Shown: positions 45,436-54,747 of the stretch, piece after piece
Layout of the letters: every line of letters begins with the position of its first letter
Position numbering within the stretch: position 1 is the first letter of the stretch
Origin: RGIG7111 sp036839975
GTDB taxonomy: Bacteria > Bacillota > Clostridia > Peptostreptococcales > Anaerovoracaceae
Reading direction: 5' to 3'
Length of the DNA stretch: 64,000 nt
Assembly: GCA_036839975.1 (NCBI GenBank)
Contig: DAISVU010000007.1
Location: 19,027-83,026 of the forward strand
Position numbers and translations under genes: made by a program
The notes under the pieces: generated by a model
Told to the model about the DNA's origin: nothing
The model's database searches: none
The model's input: the letters and a program-made list of their open reading frames with translations, nothing else

Positions 45436-45951
45436 ATTAGTAAAGAAAACCTTATAAATGAACAGATCCGTGCTAGGGAAATGAGGGTAGTTAACACGGA
45501 TGGAACGCAATTGGGGATAATGAGCAGAAACGAAGCTCTCAGGATGGCCGAGGATAAAGAACTTGACCTGGTTTGTATAGCCCCGAAGGCCAAGCCGCCG
45601 GTATGCAAGCTTTTAGACTATGGAAAGTACAGATATGAACAGCAGAAGAAGGAAAAGGAAGCCAGAAAAAAGCAGAAGACCACGCAGATCAAGGAAATCA
45701 GGCTTAGCGTGTTCATAGAAGAGCATGACATAAAGGTCAAAGCGAAGACGGCATCGAAGTTCCTGGATGAAGGCGACAAGGTAAAAGTCAGCTTGAGATT
45801 CAGAGGCAGGGAAAAAACCTATACGTTTAGGGGAAGAGAGGTCATGGACAGGTTTGCGGATATAGTTTCGGAGCACGGCACTGTTGAAAAGAAACCGAAG
45901 TTTGAAGGACGGTCGCTAATTATGATCGTAGCACCTAAAAGTGATAAATAA
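45436..45951 (+). CDS. infC: Translation initiation factor IF-3
   Basis: 171 residues. The start is AUU at 45436, in ATTAGTAAAGAAAAC, with AGGAGGTG 6 bases upstream. B. subtilis infC starts the same way, and such starts let IF-3 repress its own synthesis. A GTG at 45427 lies inside the ribosome binding site. Blocks: INEQIRAREMRVV, LVCIAPKAKPPVCKLLDYGK, EIRLSVFIEEHDIKVKAKTA, VSLRFRGRE. First gene of infC-rpmI-rplT. Confidence 0.95.
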   Translation: MSKENLINEQIRAREMRVVNTDGTQLGIMSRNEALRMAEDKELDLVCIAPKAKPPVCKLLDYGKYRYEQQKKEKEARKKQKTTQIKEIRLSVFIEEHDIKVKAKTASKFLDEGDKVKVSLRFRGREKTYTFRGREVMDRFADIVSEHGTVEKKPKFEGRSLIMIVAPKSDK

Positions 45952-45990
45952 ACAATAAATTAAAATTTATATATAGGAGGAGTTATCACA

Positions 45991-46191
45991 ATGGCAAAAA
46001 ATAAGATGAAGACCCACAGAGGGGCAGCTAAAAGGATGAAAGTGACAGGATCCGGCAAGGTGAAGAGAAATAAGGCATATAAAGGCCACATTCTTACTAA
46101 GAAGACTGCCAAGAGAAAGAGAGGCCTCAGGAAGGCTGCGATTTTGGGAAGTGCAGATCAAAAGAGAATGAAGGCTGTTTTAAATAAATAA
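45991..46191 (+). CDS. rpmI: 50S ribosomal protein L35
   Basis: 66 residues, very basic. MAKNKMKTHRGAAKRMKVTG is the L35 N-terminus. AGGAGG precedes the ATG. Second gene of the infC operon. Confidence 0.97.
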   Translation: MAKNKMKTHRGAAKRMKVTGSGKVKRNKAYKGHILTKKTAKRKRGLRKAAILGSADQKRMKAVLNK

Positions 46192-46209
46192 GATTGGAGG
46201 TAGGAAGAG

Positions 46210-46569
46210 ATGGCAAGAGTAAAGAAAGGACTCAACGCTCATAAGCGACATAAGAAAGTATTAAAGCAGGCTAAGGGATATTATGGTGCAAAAAGCAAGG
46301 TGTTCAGAGCTGCAAACCCTGCAGTTATGAGAGCGCTGCGTTCGGCATATACAGGAAGAAAGCTCAAGAAGAGAGAATACAGAAAGATGTGGATTACAAG
46401 GATCAATGCAGGTGCAAGAATGAACGGAATCTCATACAGCAGATTGATGAACGGCCTGAAGAAAGCAGGTGTTCAGATAAACAGAAAGATGCTTTCGGAA
46501 ATGGCGATCAACGATGCTGATGCATTTGCAAAGGTATGCGAGACTGCAAAGAATGCACGGACAGACTAA
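46210..46569 (+). CDS. rplT: 50S ribosomal protein L20
   Basis: 119 residues: MARVKKGLNAHKRHKKVLK and YRKMWITRINAGARMNG are diagnostic. Binds 23S rRNA early in 50S assembly and, in this gene order, represses the operon through the leader upstream of infC. GGAGG lies upstream, 18 bases after rpmI. Confidence 0.97.
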   Translation: MARVKKGLNAHKRHKKVLKQAKGYYGAKSKVFRAANPAVMRALRSAYTGRKLKKREYRKMWITRINAGARMNGISYSRLMNGLKKAGVQINRKMLSEMAINDADAFAKVCETAKNARTD

Positions 46570-46588
46570 TTAACGTAAAGCCATGTTT

Positions 46589-46627
46589 ATAGCCGCTGGA
46601 GATATCCTTCGGCTATATATGCGTTTT
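46589..46627 (+). terminator. Terminator after rplT
   Basis: ATAGCCG (46589-46595) pairs with CGGCTAT (46610-46616) and an inner GGA/TCC, followed by GCGTTTT. It is probably the end of the infC operon. Confidence 0.6.
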
Positions 46628-46843
46628 CCCTAATTTTACATTTATGAAAACATAAAGGATTTTAGGATTTTTTAAGGTGAATAATGATATAATAAGCAAT
46701 CGCAGTTGTATGAAAACCGAATACCGTGAATTTTAATGCTGGCAGACAGGTATTTAATACGGTTAAATGAGGGATTGCGAAGATCGGGATAAATTATATA
46801 AATTTCTGCAAAACGAATCAGCACTGGAAAGGAATCGGTGAAA

Positions 46844-47950
46844 ATGAGTAGTAAAAGGAAAATAGCTATATTCGCAGTATTAATACTGGTAGTTGCAGCA
46901 GTAGTTTCTGTAATCGTGTTTAACAAAGGCGAGCAGGCTTATGATTATGATTTGTCAGAATATGTAAAGCTTGCTGAAAAAGATTACATCGGTATAAAAA
47001 GAGATGTGCAGGAGAAATCAACTGTAACTGAAAAAGAGATCGATAAGCAGGTAAAAACAGAGCTTGAAGCTGCGAAGACGACAAAAGAGATAAAAAAAGG
47101 TAAGGCAAAGAAAGGCGATACGGTAGGTCTGGACTACACGGGCAGGATTAACGGGAAGACATTTGACGGCGGTACAGCAAAAGGATCAAGCGTTGAACTC
47201 GGATCGGGCAGTATGATTGACGGTTTCGAGGACGGCATTATCGGTATGAATGTAGGTGATACGAAGAAGCTGAATCTCAGGTTTCCGGAGAAATATCCAA
47301 ACAATGCAAAGCTTTCGGGAAAGAAAGTGGTATTTACCATAAAACTCAATTCTATAACGAAGAATTACACGCCGTCAGTCGCAAGCTATATAAAAGAAAA
47401 AACTAATTATAAAACAGTTAAAGAATACAGGACAGCTGTCAAAAAACAGATCCTCAAGAGAAAAGATGAAACGGCGCTTTCGAAGGTTAAGCAGTCATTA
47501 TGGTCAAAGGTCGAAGCCAAAGCAAAAGTAAAGAAATACCCGGACAAAGAGCTGTCGCAGATGCAGGATTCGATTAAAAAGCAGATGGAAAGCTATGCTT
47601 CGCGAATGGGGACCAAAGTTGAAAACATATATCCGCAGCTTGGACTGAAAAGTGAATCCGAATATAAAAAGTACATAAAAGATCAGGCTAAGAACACAGT
47701 AAGGAATGCAATGATAGTCTACTATATATCTCAAAAGAAAGACATTAAGCTTGATACGGATCCGAAGGAAGATCTGGAAAAACAGATTGAAAAAGCGGGC
47801 CTTGACGAGGAGAGTTTCAAGTCTCAGTACAATCAGACGATCGACGAATATATTGATAACTATGAACTCAGTCTTTTGACCAAAAAGGTTACTGACTATA
47901 TATATGATAAGTCAAAGCTTGCAGGCGGAAAGGAAAAAACAGGCAAATAG
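46844..47950 (+). CDS. Membrane-anchored FKBP-type prolyl isomerase, trigger-factor-like
   Basis: 368 residues from the ATG at 46844; a GTG two codons upstream is equally placed. One N-terminal membrane helix (about residues 6-22), then an FKBP domain at about 90-170 (GDTVGLDYTGRINGKTFDGG, GMNVGDTKKLNLRFPEKY). A helical C-terminal region (175-350) resembles the substrate-binding arms of trigger factor. Likely an extracytoplasmic folding factor for secreted proteins. The hydrophobic segment lacks a lipobox, so it is held by the helix. Confidence 0.85.
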   Translation: MSSKRKIAIFAVLILVVAAVVSVIVFNKGEQAYDYDLSEYVKLAEKDYIGIKRDVQEKSTVTEKEIDKQVKTELEAAKTTKEIKKGKAKKGDTVGLDYTGRINGKTFDGGTAKGSSVELGSGSMIDGFEDGIIGMNVGDTKKLNLRFPEKYPNNAKLSGKKVVFTIKLNSITKNYTPSVASYIKEKTNYKTVKEYRTAVKKQILKRKDETALSKVKQSLWSKVEAKAKVKKYPDKELSQMQDSIKKQMESYASRMGTKVENIYPQLGLKSESEYKKYIKDQAKNTVRNAMIVYYISQKKDIKLDTDPKEDLEKQIEKAGLDEESFKSQYNQTIDEYIDNYELSLLTKKVTDYIYDKSKLAGGKEKTGK

Positions 47951-48012
47951 CAGCAGAGCGGCAGCTGAAAAAGTCTGACAGATTTTAAAATTTGCAGTAT
48001 AAGAATATATTG

Positions 48013-48048
48013 AAATATGGTTCAGGGATACCGGGACCATATTTTTAT
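48013..48048 (+). terminator. Terminator after the FKBP gene
   Basis: AAATATGGT (48013-48021) pairs perfectly with ACCATATTT (48036-48044), followed by TTAT. The remaining bases to 48315 show no gene. Confidence 0.7.
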
Positions 48049-48315
48049 GAACGCTTCAGCTGCAAAACCTGCAGTCGCGGCGGACCGCGGCATATAACTA
48101 TTGATTATGAAGTTATGATTATTGTTTATCCTGTTCTGAGAAAAATATCTAAATATGGACATATCGATAGCTGTCTGCTGGCTATTTGCTATTTTTGAAC
48201 GATATAGACACTACAGACCGAAAAATCATGCAAACAACTTGGCAATAACCACAATATGTAGTAAAATTATTTAATCGTTAGAAGCTACAGATCACTATCA
48301 TGAGGAGGCAGGTAT

Positions 48316-48780
48316 ATGAAATGTCCTTTCTGTGAAAATTCAGATACCAAGGTAATCGATTCGAGACAAACCGATGACGGTCACGCCATCAGGAGAAGAA
48401 GGGAATGTGAAAACTGTAATAAGCGGTTCACAACTTATGAAAAAGTTGAAGAAATGATACTTATGGTCATCAAAAAAGACGGCAGCAGGGAAGCTTTTGA
48501 CAGAAGTAAGATAATGAACGGCATAGTAAAGGCCTGTGAAAAGCGGCCGGTCCCGGTCGCAGAGATCGAGGCTGTTGTAGATGAGATTGAACGCGGGCTG
48601 AACAATATGATGGAGAAGGAAGTCGAAAGCTCGTTTATAGGTGAACTTATAATGGAAAAACTGCGGGATATGGATGAGGTCGCATATGTAAGATTTGCAT
48701 CAGTATACAGGCAGTTTACAGATATAAACACATTTGTATCCGAAATAGAAAAACTGCTTATCAGCAAGAGAGGGATGTAG
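48316..48780 (+). CDS. nrdR: NrdR transcriptional repressor of ribonucleotide reductase genes
   Basis: 154 residues. The N-terminal zinc ribbon has CPFCENSDTKVIDSR and CENCNKRF. The ATP-cone domain begins at about residue 49 (VIKKDGSREAFDRSKIMNGI). It senses ATP/dATP and binds NrdR boxes before nrd operons, none of which are in this window. AGGAGG precedes the ATG. The next gene, cmk, also serves nucleotide supply. Confidence 0.96.
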   Translation: MKCPFCENSDTKVIDSRQTDDGHAIRRRRECENCNKRFTTYEKVEEMILMVIKKDGSREAFDRSKIMNGIVKACEKRPVPVAEIEAVVDEIERGLNNMMEKEVESSFIGELIMEKLRDMDEVAYVRFASVYRQFTDINTFVSEIEKLLISKRGM

Positions 48781-48792
48781 GTAAGATCAAAT

Positions 48793-49467
48793 ATGGGCAA
48801 ACTGATCAGAGTGGCAATTGACGGTCCCAGCGGCGCGGGCAAAAGCACGATCGCAAAGAAAGTCGCGAAGGCACTGGATCTTGACTATATAGATACGGGA
48901 GCAATGTACAGAGCCTGTGGTTACAAGATGTCTGTAAACGGAATCGAGGCGAAATCGGGCGATGCTCTTCAGGCGATGCTCGATGATACTGATATAGACT
49001 TTTCAAACGGCAGTGTGTATCTCGATGGTCAAAATATCGATAAACAGATAAGAACCTCTGAGGCCTCAATGGCGGCATCGAAATATTCCGGTCTTCATGA
49101 GGTAAGAGCTAAGCTTGCAGACCTTCAGCGCAGTATGGGAAAGTTCAGGAGTGTTATCATGGACGGTCGTGATATAGGCACAAATATACTGACTGATGCG
49201 GAATATAAGTTTTATCTGAATGCATCGGCTGAAGTAAGAGCGGACAGAAGGTACAAAGAACTCATCGAAAAGGGTGAAAATGTAAAATATGGTGATGTTC
49301 TTGAGGATATAAACAAAAGAGATTATGATGATATACACAGGAAATTAAATCCTCTGAAAAAGGCTGATGATGCAATTGAGATAGACACAAGCAATATGTC
49401 AGTCGCGGAAGTTACAGATAGAATTTTAAAGGAGATAAATCAAAATGTCGATCGTGAGACCGTTTAA
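48793..49467 (+). CDS. cmk: Cytidylate kinase
   Basis: 224 residues. The P-loop DGPSGAGKSTIAKK is at residues 9-22, YIDTGAMYR and MDGRDIGTNIL follow, and the C-terminal RDYDDIHRKLNPLKKADDA is typical. Phosphorylates CMP/dCMP. Twelve bases after nrdR, it overlaps the DUF1015 gene by 23 bases, so the three form one operon. Confidence 0.96.
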   Translation: MGKLIRVAIDGPSGAGKSTIAKKVAKALDLDYIDTGAMYRACGYKMSVNGIEAKSGDALQAMLDDTDIDFSNGSVYLDGQNIDKQIRTSEASMAASKYSGLHEVRAKLADLQRSMGKFRSVIMDGRDIGTNILTDAEYKFYLNASAEVRADRRYKELIEKGENVKYGDVLEDINKRDYDDIHRKLNPLKKADDAIEIDTSNMSVAEVTDRILKEINQNVDRETV

Positions 49468-50686
49468 GGCCATCAGGCCTAAAAAAAAGTATGCCGACAA
49501 GGTGATATCGCTTCCATATGATGTAATGAACAGGAAAGAAGCTGTTGAAACAGCTGAAGGAAACCCTTACAGCTTTCTTCATATATGCCGGGCTGAGATA
49601 GATATGCCTGCGCAGGATGATCCTTATGATAAAAGCGTTTATGAAAGGGCGCGCGATAATATATGTGAATTTTTGGAAAAAGGTATTTTCATACGTGAAG
49701 AGAGACCGGCGCTTTATATTTACCGTCAGATCATGGAAGGGAGAGTACAGACGGGAATAGCGGGCTGCGTGTCGGTAGATGAATATCAGAACAACAAAAT
49801 CAAGAAGCATGAGTTTACGCGTGTTGAAAAAGAGAGAGACAGGATCAATCACTTTGATATCTGCAATGCGGATACTGAGCCCGTATTTTTGACTTATAGG
49901 AACGATGCAAGGATAAATATGATGATCGAAGGATGGACATCAAGTCATGATCCGGAATACGACATCACCTCATCAGACGGGATACAGCATATACTTTGGG
50001 TCGTGGACGATGATGGCGTAATTGCGGGGCTTACGGCGCTGTATGGCGAGATATCTGCCATGTACATAGCGGATGGACATCACAGAAGCGCATCCGCGTG
50101 TAAAGTTGGCTTAAAGCGCAGAGAAGAAAATCAGGGTTATACCGGCGACGAAGAGTTCAATTACTTCATGGCTGTAATATTTCCGGACGTTGATTTGAAA
50201 ATTTTCGATTACAACCGTGTTGTAAAAGATCTGAACGGCAACACATCTGAAGAGTTCATAAACAAGATAAAGGATGCGGGTTTTTATGTAGAGGAGACAG
50301 ATGCAGCTCACCGCAGACCTGATTCAAAGCATGTATTCGGAATGTTCTTGGGGGATAAATGGTATAGGATTACTGCCTCTGAGGAATTGGTGCCGGATCA
50401 TCCGATAGATTCGCTTGATGTTTCGATATTGCAGAACAATGTGCTTCGTCCTATACTGGGAATTGATGATCCAAGGACTGATACGCGGATCGATTTCGTT
50501 GGAGGCATACGCGGCCTTGAAGGCCTTGAAAGGCATGTGCGAGATGATATGGCTGTCGCATTTGCGGTATATCCTGTGGATATTGAGGACCTTATGAACG
50601 TTTCTGACAACGGTATGGTGTTGCCGCCAAAGTCCACTTGGTTTGAGCCGAAACTTGCCAGCGGACTTTTTATACATGAGCTCTGA
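49445..50686 (+). CDS. DUF1015 family protein
   Basis: 413 residues, full length for the family. It opens IVRPFKAIRPKKKYADKVIS and has the ADGHHRSASA motif at about residues 208-217 that suggests a metal or nucleotide site. Function unknown. In other clostridia it often sits beside serine biosynthesis genes, not visible here. AAGGAG lies inside the end of cmk. Confidence 0.88.
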   Translation: MSIVRPFKAIRPKKKYADKVISLPYDVMNRKEAVETAEGNPYSFLHICRAEIDMPAQDDPYDKSVYERARDNICEFLEKGIFIREERPALYIYRQIMEGRVQTGIAGCVSVDEYQNNKIKKHEFTRVEKERDRINHFDICNADTEPVFLTYRNDARINMMIEGWTSSHDPEYDITSSDGIQHILWVVDDDGVIAGLTALYGEISAMYIADGHHRSASACKVGLKRREENQGYTGDEEFNYFMAVIFPDVDLKIFDYNRVVKDLNGNTSEEFINKIKDAGFYVEETDAAHRRPDSKHVFGMFLGDKWYRITASEELVPDHPIDSLDVSILQNNVLRPILGIDDPRTDTRIDFVGGIRGLEGLERHVRDDMAVAFAVYPVDIEDLMNVSDNGMVLPPKSTWFEPKLASGLFIHEL

Positions 50687-51073
50687 ACATAATATAAAGA
50701 GCCGGGAAGGATATACACACAGGTTGTATATCAGAGACATGACATCAAGCGCATCAGCCATAAAAACAAATGACAGGACATATTAAGATATATAAGCCGA
50801 GTGATTTAAAATTATTCGATGTTTTTAGTATCATAGAAGTGCGGTAGAAAGAGAAGATTCTCTGTTTGCTGCATTTCTTTCGTATAATAAAGGAATAGGT
50901 TGATCGGGCGAGCCGTTTTTACAGGCGTCTCGGAATTTGTTTAACTGCAGTTGCAGGTGCCGATCAGAATGTCGGATATTGTCGAAAACAAGTGCTTTTA
51001 AATACATACTGCAAGTAGTAAAATTTGTATATGGCAGTAAGGGAAACTCGCTTTACGGAACAGGAGAAATGTG
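50687..51073. other. 387-base gap before radC
   Basis: No gene. A TATAAT near 50884 could be a -10 element. A GC-rich CGAGCCG/CGTCTCG pair near 50908-50932 may form a hairpin. Nothing diagnostic. Confidence 0.4.
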
Positions 51074-51751
51074 ATGACTATAGACCAGTTGCCATATGAT
51101 GAAAGACCGAGAGAAAAGCTGATAATGCAGGGGCTGGATTCACTTTCCAATGCAGAACTTATTGCTATACTCCTGCATACGGGTACACGCGAGAAGTCGG
51201 CGATAGATCTTGCGACAGATATTTTAAAGGCTGATAAACGGGGGATACTGTTTTTAGGTGAATGCAGTCCTGAGGAGCTGCAGGAGATTAAAGGCATGGG
51301 CAGAGCAAAGACATGTCAGTTGATGGCGGCAGTTGAGCTCGGGCGGCGCGTTGCGGCAAAGCCGCGAGTGTCGAAACCTCGCATCAGCAGACCTGCGGAT
51401 ATAGCCGAAATGTTCATGGAAGAGATGCGTTATCAGAAGCGTGAACATTTCTGTGCTCTTTTGATAAATACAAAAGGAGAGATCATTCAAAAGGAAACGA
51501 TAGCGGTAGGGGATCTTTCTTCTGCGATAGTGCATCCGCGTGAAGTGTTTTCAAATGCTGTGAAGCGATGCGCCGCAGCAGTCGTGCTTTTACACAATCA
51601 TCCCAGCGGAGACCCCGGACCGAGCGAGGAGGATATTGAAACTACAAAGCGCCTTGTCGAGGCCGGAGAAATTCTGGGGATAAAAGTACTTGATCATATA
51701 ATAATAGGTGACGGAATATTCAGAAGTCTCAAAAAAGAAGGATTTATTTAG
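51074..51751 (+). CDS. radC: RadC-family JAB/MPN protein
   Basis: About 225 residues from the ATG at 51074 (AGGAGA 6 bases upstream). An N-terminal helix-hairpin-helix part contains LSNAELIAILLHTGT. The JAMM metalloprotease-like motif LLHNHPSGDPGPSEED lies at about residues 174-189. Despite the name, a role in DNA repair is not established. It stands apart from the usual maf/mreB neighbours. Confidence 0.93.
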   Translation: MTIDQLPYDERPREKLIMQGLDSLSNAELIAILLHTGTREKSAIDLATDILKADKRGILFLGECSPEELQEIKGMGRAKTCQLMAAVELGRRVAAKPRVSKPRISRPADIAEMFMEEMRYQKREHFCALLINTKGEIIQKETIAVGDLSSAIVHPREVFSNAVKRCAAAVVLLHNHPSGDPGPSEEDIETTKRLVEAGEILGIKVLDHIIIGDGIFRSLKKEGFI

Positions 51752-52001
51752 ATATATCGATAATTCACTGTTTGACGATAGTGTTTATGTATAATCAGCG
51801 GAATGAGCCGGATTATGCAAAGCGGGTTATTACTTAATTCCGGCTGTTGAAAGCAGAGAACTGCTCGGTGGACGGAATGCTTGCGGAGTCGATTAAAAAA
51901 GACCGTGTTTTCTTAAAAATTTTCAAATAAACTCCACCGATATATAAAATATGTGGTAATATATTAGAGCAGTATAATTCAGCAGTGAAAGGAAACAGGA
52001 A

Positions 52002-52721
52002 ATGAGCGAAATCATCTTATTCGCATCTGGAAAAGGCGGCACGGGAAAGACAATGTTTGTTGCAAATATGGGCATCCTTCTGGCCGGTAGAGGTTATAAA
52101 ACAGTACTTTTGGATCTTGATATGGGACTTAGAAACCTCGATCTTTATATGGGGCTTGAAAACAATATTGTATATAATATTATGGATGTGCTTTCCGGCA
52201 TATGCAGGGTATCAAAGGCTTTGATCAAAGATACGAGATATGAGGATCTGTATATTATGGCAGCTTCTCCGGGGATTGATGACAGGGACATAACACCGCT
52301 TCACGTTGAGATCCTGTGCGAAAAGCTTAAAAAGGAATTTGATTACATTCTTATAGATGCGCCGGCGGGTATGAGTGAAGGCTTTATAAATTCTGCGGTG
52401 GCAGCAGACAAGGCGATCGTGCTTACAGAGGCCGAGTATGCTTCAGTGCGGAATGCTGAAACGGTCGATGAGTACCTGGCAAAGATGGGCATATACAAGA
52501 GAGCCTATATAGTAAATAAGGTACATGCCGATCTGATGGCAAAAGGCTATGTTCCTGACTTTGAGATAATCTCAGAGAAAATGAAGACGAGAATGATAGG
52601 AGCAATGCAGTATGACGACAATATCTATATTTCGACAAACATGGGCATTCCGATAGTGATGAAAAAAGATACATACATATATAGAAACTTCAATAATATT
52701 CTCGACAGGATAATGGTCTAG
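52002..52721 (+). CDS. MinD/ParA-like ATPase
   Basis: 239 residues. The deviant Walker A SGKGGTGKTMFVAN lies at residues 9-22. MGLRNLDLYMGLENNIVYNI is MinD-like switch sequence, and ILIDAPAGMSEGF contains Walker B. It is shorter than MinD (about 265), and the C-terminus IYRNFNNILDRIMV lacks a clear basic amphipathic membrane-targeting helix. No minC or minE gene is adjacent. It could place division or other machinery; the role is unresolved. Confidence 0.82.
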   Translation: MSEIILFASGKGGTGKTMFVANMGILLAGRGYKTVLLDLDMGLRNLDLYMGLENNIVYNIMDVLSGICRVSKALIKDTRYEDLYIMAASPGIDDRDITPLHVEILCEKLKKEFDYILIDAPAGMSEGFINSAVAADKAIVLTEAEYASVRNAETVDEYLAKMGIYKRAYIVNKVHADLMAKGYVPDFEIISEKMKTRMIGAMQYDDNIYISTNMGIPIVMKKDTYIYRNFNNILDRIMV

Positions 52722-52771
52722 CAATATGAGTCAGCCATATGAAAGACCGAAAACGGTATCCAGGAATCATC

Positions 52772-52798
52772 GGCCGCATAAAACGCGGTCGTTTTTTG
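52772..52798 (+). terminator. Terminator after the MinD-like gene
   Basis: GGCCGC (52772-52777) pairs with GCGGTC (52785-52790, one G-U), loop of 7, followed by GTTTTTTG. The remaining 330 bases to rny hold no supported gene. Confidence 0.75.
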
Positions 52799-53124
52799 TT
52801 TGCGTGCCATGGCGCGCTCAAGGTGTGCTTCTGCGGAGCTTACAGGAATTTGTGCGGGATATCAATAAACTGCCCTGTATTTGCTGAAAAATTGTGTTAC
52901 ACAAAGGTAAAATCATGGGAGCGGGGCGGGCTTTAAGGTTGATTGCTTGACTAAAAAGCCTGTAAACATTATAATGCTATTGTGTGATTATAAAAGAAAA
53001 CCGACAGGTAATGCATAATTTTTGAAGCATATATAATGCGGATAGAACATTAGATATCCTGACTGTATCAGGAAATACAGCCGGGAAATACAATATGAGA
53101 CAATTTAATAAAGGAGGTGCTTAG

Positions 53125-54669
53125 ATGGCAAATACCGTGACGTATGTGATCATTGGTGTTACTGCTCTTGCGATAGGTATGTTGATCGGATATATTCTGA
53201 GAAAGGCGCTTGGTGAAAAAGCTATCGGAAGTGCGGAGCAGAAAGCTCAAAACCTTATCCTCGACGCAGAGAACAAATCTGAAACTGTAAGGAAGGAAGT
53301 ACTTATAGAAGCGAAGGAAGAGGCGCACAAGATGCGCAATGACGTCGAACGCGAAGTTAAGGAAAGGCGAAGCGAGATTTCCAAGTCGGAACGTCGGCTC
53401 ATACAAAAGGAAGAGGCGATCGACAGGAAGCTGGATAACATAGAGAAGAAGGAAGAAAGCATTACTAACAAAGAACGGGGATTATCGAATAAGCAGAGTG
53501 AGCTTGACAAGATCATAGCTAAGGAAATGACAGAGCTTGAAAGGATATCAGGATATTCCATCGAAGAGGCCAAAAATCTGCTTCTCGCGAATGTTGAGAA
53601 GGATATCAAGCATGAAGCTTCTGTAATGATAAAGGATGTAGAATACAAAGCAAAAGAGGAAGCGGATAAGAAAGCACGTGAAATAATCACTGGAGCAATA
53701 CAGAGATGTGCGGCAGATCATGTCGCTGAGAGCACAGTATCAGTCGTAAACCTTCCTAATGATGAAATGAAGGGTAGGATTATCGGACGTGAAGGACGAA
53801 ATATCAGAGCTATAGAGACTCAGACAGGCGTAGACCTGATTATAGACGATACACCGGAAGCTGTTATACTGTCAGCGTTTGATCCTGTCAGAAGAGAGGT
53901 TGCAAGACTGACGCTTGAAAAACTGATAGTGGACGGGAGAGTACATCCGGCGAGGATAGAGGAAACTATAGAAAAAGCGAGGAAAGAAGTCGGCGCTATC
54001 ATAAAGGATGCAGGTGAACAGGCTACATTTGAAGTGGGCATTCATAATCTGCATCCGGAGCTGATAAAGCTGCTGGGGAGGCTGAAATACAGAACTTCAT
54101 ACGGACAGAATGTTCTCAAACACAGCATTGAAGTCGCTCATCTGGGAGGTCTTATGGCAGGTGAGCTGGGACTTGACGAAAAACTGGCAAAGCGTGCCGG
54201 ACTGCTCCATGACATAGGCAAGGCTGTTGATCATGAGATTGAAGGCACACATGTTGATATCGGGATAGATATCCTGCGAAAATACAAGGAATCTGAAACA
54301 GTTATAAATGGAATGGCCGCACATCATGGCGACTATGAACCGCAGTCGATGGAAGCTGTGCTTATAACAGCGGCCGATGCGCTGTCAGCTGCAAGACCGG
54401 GTGCAAGAAGAGAAACTCTTGAGACATATATCAAGAGATTAAAACAGCTCGAGGGGATCGCGGATAGCACGCCGGGTGTGGACAAATCATTTGCGATACA
54501 GGCCGGCAGAGAAATACGCATTGTTGCAAAGCCGGATCAGATAAATGATGATGATATGGTATTCCTTGCAAGGGATATTTCAAAGAAAATAGAATCTGAA
54601 CTGGAATATCCGGGGCAAATCAAAGTAAATGTCATTAGAGAGACACGTGCTGTTGATTATGCCAAATAA
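53125..54669 (+). CDS. rny: Ribonuclease Y
   Basis: 514 residues, usual length. N-terminal membrane anchor (residues 5-24), long charged coiled coil (about 30-190), KH domain (GRIIGREGRNIRAIE, about 215-229), and an HD domain with LLHDIGKAVDHEIEGTH (about 358-374). It initiates mRNA decay at the membrane. AAGGAGGTG precedes the ATG. Confidence 0.97.
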   Translation: MANTVTYVIIGVTALAIGMLIGYILRKALGEKAIGSAEQKAQNLILDAENKSETVRKEVLIEAKEEAHKMRNDVEREVKERRSEISKSERRLIQKEEAIDRKLDNIEKKEESITNKERGLSNKQSELDKIIAKEMTELERISGYSIEEAKNLLLANVEKDIKHEASVMIKDVEYKAKEEADKKAREIITGAIQRCAADHVAESTVSVVNLPNDEMKGRIIGREGRNIRAIETQTGVDLIIDDTPEAVILSAFDPVRREVARLTLEKLIVDGRVHPARIEETIEKARKEVGAIIKDAGEQATFEVGIHNLHPELIKLLGRLKYRTSYGQNVLKHSIEVAHLGGLMAGELGLDEKLAKRAGLLHDIGKAVDHEIEGTHVDIGIDILRKYKESETVINGMAAHHGDYEPQSMEAVLITAADALSAARPGARRETLETYIKRLKQLEGIADSTPGVDKSFAIQAGREIRIVAKPDQINDDDMVFLARDISKKIESELEYPGQIKVNVIRETRAVDYAK

Positions 54670-54747
54670 TCACACAATCGGGAATTCGAAAATTGAGAAA
54701 AACGGACCAGTGGGGAAACTCGCTGGTCTGAAAATTTGTAGGTTAAA

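Noticed and set aside
47992..48198. Small frame after the FKBP gene
   Set aside because: It contains the terminator hairpin at 48013-48044 and lacks a ribosome binding site.
52739..52936. 65-codon frame after the MinD-like gene
   Set aside because: Overlaps the terminator at 52772-52798; no family resemblance.
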